Source of the DNA: Mariannaea sp. PMI_226
Taxonomy: Eukaryota > Ascomycota > Sordariomycetes > Hypocreales > Nectriaceae
Reading direction: 5' to 3'
Assembly: GCA_024336345.1 (NCBI GenBank)
Contig: JANFOG010000012.1
Span: forward strand, 868,001-932,000
Length of the DNA: 64,000 bases
Within the stretch, counting starts at the first letter, position 1. Each line of letters begins with the position of its first letter. A model generated the notes under the pieces. That model did no database searches. It saw only the letters and a program-made list of their open reading frames with translations, and was not told the DNA's origin. Position numbers and translations under genes: made by a program. Positions 10,738 to 23,162 of this stretch are shown piece after piece.

Positions 10738-12344
10738 TTTTTGATACCAGGAAGAAAGTCTTATTTTTCTTTCTCTTTTCTTCCTTCCTATAGCAGTCAC
10801 TCTGTCAGAATAGAGACAAAATATCAAAATCGAATCGGGGCATTAATAGTAGATGAAAGCCATTCGTCCTGCCAGGGCATGGGTTGCCGGCGTCGGTGCC
10901 GAAACGGAGAACTCAGTCCACATGTAACACTCTCGCAGGGAAAAGGTGGTGTTATTCCGGTGATAAGAACCGGGGATTAGGTACAAACCCCGCTCATTGA
11001 CTAATTATTAACCATCAATTAACACAATAAAGAAGGTTAATAAATTATCTGAGACAATTCCGGGCATGGAAAACACATTGGGTTGTGTGAAGGTATGATC
11101 GGTGTTTGCTGCTTGGAAGTGTGGGGACTGCCAAATGCCGTCTTATTAGTCGGTTGATATCTAAATACTACAACGTAAATGTGTGAAAATGGTGGATAAA
11201 ACCTGGGAACTGACGAGCTATTGCGGAAATGCGATAAAATCTTCATTGCTTGTGAATGAAAGAGCTCGTCCACTATCTATATCTGTGTGCATCTATGCTG
11301 GTGAACGGAGTCTAGCAGCAAGTAACCTAGAACAAGCATCCGCCCTCCAGAAACATGTAACTTAAAGAATAGATACGGAAAGATAGCGCCCAAATTGTAC
11401 GCGTATTTCATAGGGGACACTCTCCTCAGTGCCATTGTTTCCCTATAATTACAAATTGGAATTGCTGCCGAGAGAGAAATTCATGATTGTTAGCAGAGTC
11501 CAAGCATCCATCGTTCAACAGTGGTGTTCATATCATGTAATTATACATTCCATGGATACAAAAACACACACCGCTGTTGTAAACCAACACCCAACAGACA
11601 GTATGGTATGAGACAACAGGGTTCTAGGGTCAAAACGCCATATTTAACCTAGAGCAGAATCTGCAGATTATCTTGATGCATGCTGATGACAATTTATTGA
11701 TAACGAAAGACATCAGGACACACTATTGGAATGGCATTTCATGTTAGGTTTTTGTACCTCTTTTCATTGTAACCATTGTAACCTAAGAAGAGGGCCCAGC
11801 TTGCCAGGTTCACCAACATGTATGTGCTTGGGTAAACTGGTGGCTACCCTATAGTCTACATCACCACACATGCCGGGAAAAAAAGCTAGGTCTCTTTCGG
11901 TGGATATTAAGTTATCCTCTAATATATTCTTTCCAACTCTAAGGGTAATTATCTATTCATGCAAATGACAGTTTACAGGTCTGTAATAGCCACTTCTTGA
12001 CGTGGTGGAAGATACGCAATGTTTAGCCATATGTCCCTTGAGTTTTAAGCATGCAATCTCAACATGTCTCAGTATGCAAAACTCCATTCCAATTGAAGAA
12101 AATAATGTAAAAGGATGCTTGTACAGCCTCGCATTTACTAAAACTACCCATCGTTAGAGTTGCCATCTCATCTCTCTGTGACGTAGAGATCATCACCAAA
12201 TGCGGAGAAGACTTAGCGTCATTCGCCGAGCACCCCGAAATGCATTCGCCGCTTACTCTTTATATAATGTAGGAGTAACGACAAAAAAAACATCAACTTG
12301 ATCTCAAATGTGTTAAATTTCATTTGCGAAAATATCTCACCAAA
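10738..12344. other. intergenic region, no gene seen
   Basis: About 1.6 kb between divergently transcribed genes (PEBP, minus; epimerase-like, plus), so it must hold both promoters. Strongly AT-rich between about 11000 and 12100, with only short incoherent open frames. A TATA-like element is noted separately. Confidence 0.55.
12260..12344 (+). promoter_or_regulatory. TATA-like element and leader of the epimerase-like gene
   Basis: CTTTATATAATG (about 12258-12269) lies about 80 bases before the ATG at 12345, a usual TATA-to-start distance in filamentous fungi. CTCACCAAA precedes the ATG. No transcript evidence. Confidence 0.45.
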
Positions 12345-13525
12345 ATGGCTGCAAAGAAAGTCTTCTTGTTAGTTCCCAAGTCACGGGTCCTGTCGACTAT
12401 GTAATACTGACGTATCAATCTTATAGAACCGGTGCCACAGGCTTTATCGGCGGTGATGCCTTTTATGCCCTTCACCAGGCCAACCCTAACTGGGAATTTT
12501 CCCTCCTCGTGAGAAGCGAAGATAAGGGAAAGCCCATTAAATCGGCTTATCCAAATGTGAAGTTGGTCATCGGCTCCCTGGATGACTTTGAGGTCATCGA
12601 GGATGCTGCTCGAAAGGCAGACATTGTCGTTCGTATGTGCTTCTTCCCCCAAAAAATTGTCGCATTGTTGAGAATCTGAATTTTCTGACGGAAATTAGAT
12701 ACCGCTGAGTCTTCAGATCACGCTGGCGCGGCTGAAGCCATTGGCAAGGGTCTTGCATCTGGCCACTCGAGTTCTAACCCCGGCTATTGGATTCACGTCA
12801 GTGGAACTGGTATCCTTTGTTGGTATGACCAGGACAACAAGCGTTATGGCGAGCCTCCCCTCCCAGATCAAGCGTACGATGACCTTGACGGCGTCGACCG
12901 TCTTGTTACCCTTCCGGATACGGCCTTTCACCGTGACGTTGACAAGATTGTCCTCGCCGAGGCTGCGAGGGACCCAGCCGCCGTCAAGGTCGCCATCTTG
13001 TGCCCTCCAACCATCTACGGCGATGGAAGAGGTCCAGTTAACCCACGAAGTCGCCAGGTTCCCGGCTTGGTCAAGGCCACGTTGGATAACGGATATGGGC
13101 CTCAGATAGGCACTGGCTTGACCGAGTGGGACAATGTCTACGTTCAGGACTTGTCAGCACTTTTCGTTTTGCTCGCGCAAGATGCCGCCTCAACAACCAA
13201 ATCCAACGAAAAGGAGATTTGGGGACCTCATGGATATCACTTGGCCGAAAATGGCGTCCATGTTTGGGGAAAAATTGCTGAACAGATCTCGAAAGAAGCT
13301 CACAAGCAGGGCTATCTGAGCAAATGCGAGACGAAACACATTTCCGAGGAAGAAGCGTTGGAAATCAACGGCTTCCAAGCACTGTCGTGGGGGCTCAATA
13401 GCAAAGGCAGGGGAAGACGGGCAAGGAAATATCTTGGGTGGGAACCAAAAGGCCCAAGTCTGGAAGAGACGATCCCTGAACTGGTAAAAAGTGAGGCTGA
13501 GTTGTTGGGACTGTCGAAGAAGTAA
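12345..13525 (+). CDS. NAD(P)-dependent epimerase/dehydratase-like (extended SDR) protein
   Basis: Three exons, 12345-12367, 12427-12632 and 12699-13525, give 351 residues. Introns of 59 and 66 nt have donors GTTAGT and GTATGT. The first junction restores the Rossmann motif KKVFLTGATGFIGG (TGxxGxxG, dinucleotide binding). An acidic stretch GSLDD follows, then the NAD-contact region DIVVHTA. A later block (AILCPPTIYGDGRGP) is typical of fungal epimerase-like proteins near secondary-metabolite or detoxification genes. A classical YxxxK pair is not obvious, which is common in this subgroup. The extended SDR fold is clear, the reaction unknown. No biosynthetic core enzyme is adjacent. Confidence 0.85.
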
Positions 13526-14055
13526 AACGAAATAGGAAGCTAGATATATGTATTGATGCTTTATTGTGAGAATTTGTGAAAGCGAAGGGATCGTTTTATG
13601 CATGCTGTGTCTCACTTCTTTGGAAGATCAGGGCATCATCTTCCACGATGTTCACACCCACCGGAATAGCTCCTCAGTGACTGTTACTTTCAACGCTGAT
13701 GAACTTACAAGTAAGAAAGGCAACACGTCTATTTCGGCGGGGCTCTTTTCATGCCTTTTGTTAGGTTCTCCAATTGTGTATCTCGAGTGCTTCCCTACAT
13801 ATACTCAAGACTACACTCTCTCCCTACTGTATTCTGTTGGTATATGTTTATACCTGGTTGGAGCTGCTGAACAATAGTCTATTTCTAGCTGAGCTAATTC
13901 CACATGGCTAGTATGATTGGTTAAATCATCTCCAGTAACAGCTCATGTCAGGCATCATCGTCCATGGCTCATTAACCAAATTCGCTTGAGACAGTAACGA
14001 CGGATTAATGCATAGCCACCTCCAGCATGCTTAAGATCTCGTTGTATTAGTGAAA
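13526..14055. other. intergenic region, no gene seen
   Basis: About 530 bases of 3' flank and spacer between the epimerase-like gene and the dehydrogenase relic. An open frame at about 13566-13877 is hydrophobic in places but matches nothing I know and is preceded by no promoter-like signal. Confidence 0.5.
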
Positions 14056-14358
14056 ATGTCTTATGAATATGTCACAGCAGTCGTTCAGCAAGCCACAAGC
14101 CTGATACTTGAAGACGTGCAACTACCAGAGCTCAAGGAACACCAAGTCTGTGTCAAGATTGAGTGCGCAGCATTTAACCCGACTGACAGTATGTTGAATC
14201 GAATTGCCATTGTTTTTCTGGATGAAATAGAATAACAAAAAAAAAACAGGGCTTGTTTTTTTGATTTGAATGCCTTTGGCGATGGCGCCGTGCTAGGTTG
14301 CGATTTCGCTGGGGTTGTGACATTGACCTCGATAGTATCCGGCAAGCGATGGGCATGA
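14056..14358 (+). pseudogene. truncated zinc-type alcohol dehydrogenase/enoyl reductase-like (MDR) relic
   Basis: From ATG 14056 the reading matches the N-terminal GroES-like domain of medium-chain reductases (LPELKEHQVCVKIECAAFNP). A likely intron follows (14189-14249, donor GTATGT, acceptor ACAG). The conserved block NAFGDGAVLGCDFAGVV comes next, but in a frame not reached by splicing: a run of seven T (14256-14262) is the wrong length. The frame then ends at a TGA (14356-14358) after about 80 residues, where intact members have about 340-360. No NAD-binding domain follows in the next 450 bases. I read it as a decayed gene; relatives include trans-acting enoyl reductases of polyketide pathways and stand-alone oxidoreductases. 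Confidence 0.7.
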
Positions 14359-14818
14359 ATCGCAGCCGAAGAGTGTCTGCTCAGAAACTGTGTTTTAGAG
14401 CGGTTTCAGAGATAGACCTATATAGCACTAGTATTTCCTATGTAGCTTGAGCTCACTTCAGGTTCATAGTCATTTCCAACGGTCACAAGATGACGTCAGT
14501 CAGGTATTTTTCACAGGTCTTGACGCAGATGCCAGATATTACGGTAGCTCAGCCGGCGACACGTCTTTATTCTCAAAGCCATCATTAAGGTAGTAACTAT
14601 TCTGCCGGGCGAATATCTAATTTCTTCAAGTCCTCTATGCTCGGAGTATTTATTTGGTAGTTCTAACTCAAAATAAACATGTTAAGTAAAACAATCGTAA
14701 TTCATCTTTCATTTTTTTTACGTTCAACGTTGATATGTATGTATTCACACAAGAGTACAAAGTATTTCTTTTAGCAACACGACAAAGGAGTCATCAATTT
14801 ACCCACACACCATCTATT
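14359..14818. other. intergenic region, no gene seen
   Basis: About 460 AT-rich bases. It would contain the missing C-terminal domain of the dehydrogenase relic if that were intact, but no trace is readable. The distal part is probably GlnRS 3' UTR. Confidence 0.5.
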
Positions 14819-17013
14819 CTAGTTCTTTCCGGAATCCTCCTTCAAAGACACAATTCGGTTGAGCACGATCTTATCATCAGTGCTATCAGAGTCCATGGCC
14901 TATCCAATAGTCAGTATTGTCTTCAGTTGTTAATCAGCTCGAGGTTTACTTACAAAGTATCCAACACGAAGAGCCTGGAATCGAACAGTTTCTGGGCCGC
15001 TGTCGCCTTCAGCCTCGCCAGCAGTTACAGGCCAGGGGGCCTTCTGGCGGATCTCGTTGAAGCCCTCCTCAATCAAGGCTTCGGTGTAAACAGTTTCGCT
15101 GTCAGGGTTGATATCGTTCATAAATCCGCCTTCAACAGCCGTAGGGTCGTCAGACTTGAACAGAGGTCTGTGAATGCGGACCTCTAGCTTGATGGAGTTG
15201 TCGGGTACCCACTGGATATAGGTCTTGGGCTTAGACTCCTTATCGAAAACAGCGGAGATACCAGTGACCTTTCCAGTAGCTTCATCCTTGGTGAAAGAGG
15301 TGGCCTTGATGGGGTGAGGGGTGTTGAGCAAACCAACGGTCTTGCCAGGGGCCAAGCGGAAGTAACCCTTGATGTCTTCCTCACGGAAATCGGATCGGTC
15401 AATGTACACAGTCTTAGTGAATCGGACCTTGTGGGTTCCAAACTTAGGGTCCTTGGGCGAGTACGGCACATCCAGATCGATAGTCTCCTCAATGTCCTCA
15501 ATTGTAACTGGGACCGGGTCGAGCACCAGAGATACACGAGGAACCGTGTTTTCGAGATAGCGGCGCACGGTCTGCTCAAATCGAACAATCTGGATGACGG
15601 TCTTGGCAGTGGTAACACCAAGCTCATTGACGAAAGCCAGGAGGGCGCCAGGGGGGATACCACGGCGTCGAATGGCAATCAGTGTGTAAAGACGAGGGTC
15701 GTCCCAACCTCTAACAACTCCACCCTCCACCAACTTCTTCAGAGCACGCTTGCTCATGATAGTTCCGCTCACATTTAGTCGACCTATACAATCCAATGCA
15801 TCAGTATACATAATCTGAATAAATTACTCCTACCATACTTACCAAACTCGCGCTGCATAGGCTCGTAAACCTCGAGGGACTTGTTTAGCCACTCGTAGCT
15901 CTCTCTGGACAGGATGAACTCAGTAGTACAGAGACTGTGGGTGATATTCTCAAAACTGTCGACAAGGCAGTGTGTGAAGTCATAGGTAGGGAAGATTTTC
16001 CAGGTAGGGGCTCGGACATGCTGCTTCTGCTTCTTTGGGATTCGGTAGGCAGCGAGATCCCACATCTGGGGGTTGCCGTTCTCGATATCCTGCTTCATAC
16101 GCAGGAATGCAGTCTGGGGCTCATACTTGCCGTCGTGCATATCCTGGAACTTCTGCAAGTTTGTCTCGACGTCCTGCTCGGCGTGCTTGCAACGGTAACG
16201 AGGGCCCTCCTTGCCCTCCTTTCCTCCACGCTGAAGCTTGATCTCGGCCTCATTGCAGTGGCAGACATAAGCCTTCTCCTTCTTGATAAGCTCCTTAGCA
16301 AGGTCAAAAAGCCTCTGGAAGTAATCGCTTGAGTAGGTAATGGCGCTTGGGGTAAAGCCTAGCTCGGTTCATCAGAACGTCATGTCCATTCATTAGTCCA
16401 TTTGGTGACGTGACTCACCAAGCCATTTGACAATCTTAATAATCCATTCGAAATAAACCTCTTCCTCTTCGTCTGGGTTTGTATCATCGAATCTTTAACC
16501 ATGTCAGTCGCTTTGATCGAACGCGTTTCGACTCATCGACAAACCTAAGAATCTGCAATCTAGTTAATCTCCATCCACGCAAGCAACCAAAAAAAAGGTA
16601 CAGGCTTAAGCTCAGGGGGTATTTACCGTGTTGCCTCCATGATAGCGGGCAAAGCCAAAGTCAATGGCAATGGCCTTAGCATGTCCCAAATGCAGGTATC
16701 CGTTCGGCTCGGGGGGGAATCGAGTGACGACGGGTTTCACAGGACGCTCCTTGTAAACCTCGGAGAGGAAGCCCTGCTTGAACATGGCATCGGGGTCGAG
16801 CTGGGTAGGCTCCTCCGCTTTGGGCTTGGGGGCAGCCTTGGGGTTCTTCTCGCGCTGCTCAGCCGCCTCCTTTGAGCGAGCCTGGTTAGCAGCCTTCCTG
16901 GTTCGTTTCTGGGTTCGCTTCTTGAGCTCGTTCCTGGTCACCATCTCCCCCGTCACGTCGTCGAGGACGAGCTTGACGGTGGCCTCAGTGACCTCTGCGA
17001 CTGGGTCGGCCAT
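14819..17013 (-). CDS. glutaminyl-tRNA synthetase, cytosolic
   Basis: Charges tRNA-Gln with glutamine. Six exons on the minus strand: 17013-16627, 16552-16545, 16492-16419, 16358-15843, 15783-14954, 14899-14819; total 631 residues, all phases consistent. Exon 2 is only 8 nt (ATTCTTAG), flanked by CAG and GTTTGT; it is needed to build GNTILRFDDTNP, the conserved class I catalytic-domain segment. Signatures: [18 protein letters not shown] (HIGH-type motif HLGH), RFDDTNP, GTIMSKR (KMSKS-type motif), then the two-part beta-barrel anticodon-binding region ending [16 protein letters not shown]. The N-terminus is a Lys/Arg-rich extension (about 100 residues), common in eukaryotic GlnRS for tRNA binding. 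No mitochondrial presequence is seen. Confidence 0.95.
16545..16552 (-). other. 8-nt microexon of the GlnRS gene
   Basis: The exon ATTCTTAG sits between an upstream intron ending GCAG (16626-16553, 74 nt) and a downstream intron starting GTTTGT (16544-16493, 52 nt). It supplies Ile-Leu and two bases of Arg in the ILRFDDTNP motif. Without it the frame is lost and the motif lacks its first residues. The downstream acceptor (TAAAG) is pyrimidine-poor. Placement rests on protein conservation plus splice dinucleotides. Confidence 0.8.
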
Positions 17014-20000
17014 GGCGTATTGTGGAAGCAGGAGAATCGACAGACGTCGGAGGGTCGTTCGCGGTGTGGCGGTGATTCGATTTGGGGACGTGTGTGTGTG
17101 CTTGGAAGTTTTATGGTGGGGTTGTTTTGTACGGCTCGTCGGGAGATCTTGGTCGTTGGTGGGGGAGGGGCTGCGATGTCATACGCTACGCTACGCCTTA
17201 CCTCAGCGGTAATGAATAGATAACTGCAGGCGAAGATAAGCCCTTCACTAACTTAGGTACCTTACTCGGAACCCTATTCCCCAACAATGCGAAAATTCCA
17301 TCTTAATATATTCCATGATGCCTTATCTATTATGTGCCTTTATCGGGGAATGAAGTCGTTCCATATGACTCAGCTAGTATTGTGGCGATGACCCGAGGAC
17401 TGAAAAGCACGAGACAGGTTTCCTCAATCAAACGTCCATCCCAGTGAGTCATCGGAGAATACAGATACACGAGACCAACCACAGCCTCTCATTGACAGGG
17501 AGGAATTTTTCCAGAACTTGGATCATTGCAGCCTTATCTTAAGCCTCTTTCTATTGGATCGGAAGATTGTTGGCCATCGCAAGCTCTCATCTCCGATTTC
17601 GTGGATTGTCCATTGTCAGCTCAACACTCTGACTCACCCTGTGCTGGCCGCCAGCTTCACAACCTCGTTTCTCAGATCTGTTGCTTCAAACTCCCAAAAC
17701 ACGTCTTAGATAGGCATACTGATGTTATCTAGTTTGCTCCGAATTATAATAGAACGTAAGTTATGTAAGAAAATAAATGCCTAATATGTAGAGAATTTAC
17801 TACAATAATATGCAAGTGTTTTTTTTTGGGTCTCCCTTAGGTATCTTTCCAAGCTGTCTCGGAATGTACTAATATCTTGTATTCTCACAATATTGATGGT
17901 GAAACTATAAAGTCATCAACCTTGAGAATTAAATTAAACAAGAGATGAGATTTTTTGATGACTTAGTTCACTGGTAAATTATCCCAAGCTCCAATTTGGA
18001 CTTATTTGCCTATTTTCCCCAGGGTACATTCCTAGTGTGTCATAACTCATAGCCATTTATGAGATAAATTTTGGTTTGAGAGTCGATTCTTCTAAACTGG
18101 GAGACAGGTAACTAAGTTGCTTGCTTGAGTCGTTCGGATACGCATTTACATAGGTTGGAGAAGCTAGCACACATTCGTATAGGACAGACATCAACCAAGA
18201 GCCAAAACCAATGTCATGGGCCGCAATTTTACGATAACTTGCAGCTAAAGCACGACCGGTATCTGGATCTTGCAGGACATTTGACTTGTGCTACCACCAG
18301 ACTAGATGCTTTGATTCCTACTGTATTTATATAAAATATAAAGGAAACTAGTGAAAGCGGGTAATATGAACTTGTTGATAGTTTAATGTGTTTTGCTGTT
18401 GGCTATCAAGTGGTTATTATTGAAAAGGATTCTTCAGCTAGTACACTCAGTAAGTGAGTTTAGTAATTGGGTAACAAACGATATATACAAAGCCACCCCT
18501 ATTGCTCCTTTCCCTAGGGCGAGTAACTTACTGAGATTGTAGAGCATGTACATGTACACTAGCTCCTCAGGCCCGCCGACAGAACGCTCCCCCCGGTGAG
18601 GCTACCTAGGGTCACTTGAAGAAAATGGTCACTACAATCATTCGGTTTCTAATTATTTGCTTTCAAAATAGTCACGTTTGAATTATAAAATGCTCATCCG
18701 TCCTCTTTAATCGAGGTGAAGCATAGCATCAGCTTCTCGTGATAATGCTCATAGAGGTTTTGAAGATCTGTTACGTTATCCTGATACTAGTGCTGCAGTA
18801 AAAAAATCGTATATCCGAATGGCTTTAGGATGGCCTCTTTTGAAAGTTGTCGAGAACTTCAAGAGACTGACGAGAGGCCAGGTGTCAGATCAGAGGAATA
18901 TACTTAGTTGCTCAGCGAGAGGGGATAATCGGTTTAACATGGGAGACAACAGGCTAAGCCGAAGCCCAAGTCCAAGCCAGTCACCAACAGATAGCAAGAA
19001 TAATGACGGTTCTACTGCTCACGTGCAACTCAAGTTCCGGGTATTAATTCAACGTCTCCTTACTTCTTGCTGCTGCGTAGCGTCGATCCTTTTACAGATT
19101 CAGCTGAGCCGCAGACATGGGATGGATTGTCTGCGGGGTTGCCACACAACAGCTTTGGAACTTTAGATCCCTTGTCTATTACGCTTGTCTTACTTGACCA
19201 TGTGCACTCAGCGTGCTTCATTTCTTACTATTTTGCCTTGGTCAAAGGCTCCTGGTTTAACGAGACTAAGAGATCAAAGGCTATACCAGCGACCGCGCTT
19301 TCCAGAAGATCGTGAAAGTCACGGGAAATGTCTCATTTAGGACGCAATAATGACATTTCGTCACCAATCTGCGATTGCAATGTACTTCTCCGGCATGATG
19401 CTGGATATTGTGACGTTGAAACTCGGTGTAATACTGGCTCTCATGAATGTTAGCGATCGACAAACGTCATGGTGAGGGTATTCTTTTCAGTTGAGGTATG
19501 AGAACTTGAGGATGCACACAGCTAAAGTAAAGTTAAGTTCAAACAGGTCAGGACCATTCTACGCAGTGTCGTTGGTGTGGCTTTGCTGGCATGGTCGCGG
19601 ATTTAAAACACATTACGCAAGAAAGGCCGTAGATGGGCCAATGGTCTAACATGGGCCGCTTGATCCGGGAGAAGAAATAGAGATTAAATTATATATCATG
19701 CAGCCAATCCGTAGCCAGGTTTTGGTAAGATCCAACGGGCGCTTGTACTCAAGAAAATCAGACAGTGGGGGTTCACCTGTTCTTCAAACATGAGGCTTGG
19801 GGCGTAAATCGAATATTAGCTTGTTTTCTTTAGCGACTAGTTACGTATTTTAATCAATGCTACGTGGTTTTGGTGCCATCTAGTGCTGCATGGCGAGTTC
19901 CGGGCCCTTTTCTTTAGGTGTGCGTGGGATTTTGATTTGGGTGCATCCGTGGGATTCTTGCAGTGGTTGGACATGGTCGTCATCCTTGATAGCGATGTCG

Positions 20001-20370
20001 TGATCCAGTGAACGGGTCCTTCAAGAGTGAAGTGGATACTATCAGCCCACCTCCCACGCCAATCCCCTCACTAGACTCACGAGACAACAGCGGCATGGTG
20101 GCTGGTGCCCTACCAAACCGGTAAAAGAGCTGCTTCAATTGCTGAGGGAACCTGTGGCGCACGCTGGGGCGGCCGGCGACCCGAAGACGCAAGCAAGCTT
20201 ACAAGGTACAAGACCAACTGCCAAAGACCAAGAGAGTACGGGCCCTCGCGCCTTAGTCTCAACTCGCACGCAATCGGCCGCTCGCTATGGGCAATTGACA
20301 ACATCGCAAAACGCCTTTCGCAGGCTTTTTCAAGTCTCGCCCTCAATTTTGCGACTTCAATCCTGTTGCC
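17014..20370. other. long AT-rich intergenic region, no gene seen
   Basis: About 3.4 kb between the start of GlnRS (minus) and the zinc-cluster regulator (plus). Base composition becomes markedly AT-rich between about 17700 and 18500. Open frames such as 18819-19166 and 19067-19315 show no domain, repeat or conserved motif I recognise. No terminal repeats or transposase-like reading were found by eye. It probably holds both promoters; RIP-decayed repeat DNA is possible but unproven. Confidence 0.5.
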
Positions 20371-23162
20371 ATGGGATGTCGAGTTTGTCGCGCGAGAAAG
20401 GTAGGCTTTATTTACCTGTTGCGTACCAAGTTCGATCAGTCTCGAGCTCTAGAAGCTAACCTCAGCAATTATAGGTCAAGTGCGACGGCCGACCCAACGG
20501 GTGCCGTAATTGCGAGCGCCTCCAGCTCGAATGTGTCGATGATGACGGCTCAAAATCTGGTCATCGAGCTGTGCCTGTTGCACTGAGGAAGATCCGAACT
20601 TACCGATCTTGTACTCACTGCCGGGTGTCAAAGACAAAGTGCGATGGCGACCGCCCGAAATGTTCGCGCTGCAGCACCCGGAGCCTGGACTGTGTCTATG
20701 ACGGAGGCTCGGCTCCTCGCTGGGCGCGCAATCTCAGCAAAGCTCCCACCCAGGCCTCAACTGATGATGACCAGAACACTAATCACAGTCCTTCCGTCCA
20801 GGCAGGCGAGTCGCGATCACCAAGTTTAATGCAGTCCCGAGAGACGGATGAATTGTCCGATCCTCCGAGATCCTCCGCAACTCGATCGACTCGAAACCCA
20901 AGCAGCACAAACAAGTCGGTTGGGATTCCAGTGATAGATTTTGCAGATGACACTGAACTTTCTATTCATTCCTGGTACGTAAATATTTGAGAAGCGCAAG
21001 TTTTTGGTACTAACATTTTATGTTCAAAGGCTTGTGTCACCAGAACTTCCCCCAATGCACAACATCCGCATCGTAGTCGACCACTATTTTGCAAATATCC
21101 ATCCACTTAGATGTTTTGCTTTTGTTCACAGGCCTTCATTCACCCGACAGCTGGAAAAGGGATTTGAATTTGATGACGAGAAGGCCATGTTGCACATCAT
21201 CTGTGCTCAAGGAGCCAAGTACAACACCCCAGGTTCTTACCTCGCTGTGCAATTCTAACCTTGACCACCAGATTTTACGCTCTCAGTCTGGATGCAGAGG
21301 ATCAGAGTGCCAAAGCAAGCCTCATTCGTGCCGCAGGAAATGCTTGGGCGAAGAAGGCTGAGATGCTGCTGTTGACCACCTTTGGGAAGATCTCAATTCA
21401 ACGACTTATGGTATGGTAACCGCATCCTTGGTCTAAGCACCGAATAACTGATTTCTTCATTTCAGACTTGTGTATTGCTTTACGATTTCCATTTCCGGCT
21501 GGGCGAGTATACCCAGGCCCTGATGTTAAGCGGCCTTGCCGTACGAATGGCCCATGCCCTTCAAGTCAACGTGGAACATTCTCCTGACATTCTTTGCACT
21601 GAATCTAATACCGATGCTCCTCCTGCACTGGAAAAGGAAAGCCGTCGACGGTTAATGTGGGCTTGCTATATTCTCGACGCCTGGACTGGCAGTGGTGTTG
21701 ACCAGTTAACACTACTGCGTGAGGCTGACATCAAGATTCAGCTCCCATGTAATGAACGCAACTTCAGACTTCGCATTCCCTGCGTCACGGAAACACTTGC
21801 TGTAGGCCATGTCTTGCAATTCCTCCCGCCTGCGATTGTTCCGCGGAAACCGGCTTCAAATATGGGCATCATGGCCTACTACATCCGGATCGTCACACTG
21901 TGGAAGCGGGTTGTCCGGTACGTTTGAATATAACTCACCGTGCCGTATACAGACTAACTCACAATTTCAAAAGCTATGTTAAACATCTTGATACGAGTCC
22001 TCCGCCATGGCTTCCCGAATCCGACTTTGCAGCCCTTGACGCCGATCTTCAGTCATGGGGCCGGCATCTTCCAGAATTCATCTCCTACTCAATGGACACC
22101 ATATACGCTCGACTAGAATCAGATCAGCTTGGATCTCTCGTGCTTTTGCATTGCACATATCACCATAATCTCCTCGACTTGTACCGAATCTCGATGCCAG
22201 ACCTTTTTAAGCTTCGAAAGCCATTTTACTTCCCTCCCAATCAACAAGATTTTCTCCAGTCACTTCAGGCTGATTGCTTCCATCACGCTCGAAAGTTAGC
22301 CAGTATCTTGGAAGAAGCCATCAAACACGGAATACGATATCTTGCTGACAGCTTGCTTCCCTGCTTTGCTTATGACAGTAGTCGTGTAATGCTCTACTAC
22401 ATTGCCAGATTGCTCGATCTACACCGACCGGAGGCAGAAGAAATTGTTAAGGACGCGATTCAGGCTGTCGAGAGCAATGGGAAAATATTGAGAGCCATGT
22501 CAGCGCTGTTTCCTCTCGCAGATTCTCTAGTAAGTTGAAACATTGTAACAGCCCACAAAACAGCAGTCAGTACTAAGAAACGACAGGCAACAACGACAGA
22601 GAGATGGTTGCATAAAATTCGACAGAGTTTTGCAGAAGACGAAGAAATGAGTGATGCTCCTATTGAAACTGAGGCTAATGGGTGAGTATTCGGGGCACTT
22701 GAGGCGTGTTTGTTTCGTTTATTGACTGTCGGCCCTAGTTCCCCCATCCTTCTCGGTAGTCCTCTCCAAAATGGCACCGACGATACCATGACTGGCGTGA
22801 GAATTACTCGCTCCACTCGGAATGAAGGTCGCGAAACCAAACCAAATCCATCTGCTCTCGACAGTGACTCGGGAAGCGCGAGTCCCACGTCTAATAGAGC
22901 TGGGGGTCCTAGTCGGAGGCTTCCGCCGAGCCTTGAGGACACACCGGCACGGTCAGGTTTACAGCATGAACAGCCTGTTTTACTTCGCTCACCACCTGGT
23001 AATCTAATAACTCAGCATATGGCAAACCATGCAGTAGATCTGAGCGATTTGCAGAACTATTTATCCTGGGATATGTACGGCATCATGGAGATGAGTGACT
23101 CTGGGCTTAAGGCTGGTATTGAAGGCAACAGCATGCCCTCTTGGACTGGTTCAAGTAATTGA
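20371..23162 (+). CDS. transcription factor with two tandem Zn2Cys6 clusters and a fungal-specific TF domain
   Basis: Eight exons: 20371-20400, 20475-20974, 21030-21218, 21272-21410, 21466-21917, 21974-22529, 22587-22681, 22739-23162; total 794 residues, all phases consistent. Introns are 53-74 nt. Residues C3, C6, C13, C20, C23, C30 and C56, C59, C66, C73, C76, C83 each form an exact CX2CX6CX6CX2CX6C Zn2Cys6 cluster; a typical family member has only one. Intron 1 splits the first cluster between RARK and VKCDG. A Ser-rich linker follows, then the middle homology (fungal-specific TF) region from about residue 180 (PPMHNIRIVVDHYFANIHP, AQGAKFYALSLDAE, RLMWACYILDAW). Intron 3 uses a weak donor GTACAA; it was chosen because it alone yields GAKFYAL. 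Targets unknown. Nuclear regulator by family. Confidence 0.88.

Noticed and set aside
14930..15811. Separate gene start within GlnRS exon 5
   Set aside because: The frame is joined to upstream exons by good splice sites and completes the synthetase.
17700..18500. Decayed transposon in the AT-rich interval
   Set aside because: No terminal repeats, target-site duplication or transposase-like reading could be recognised; dinucleotide statistics would be needed.
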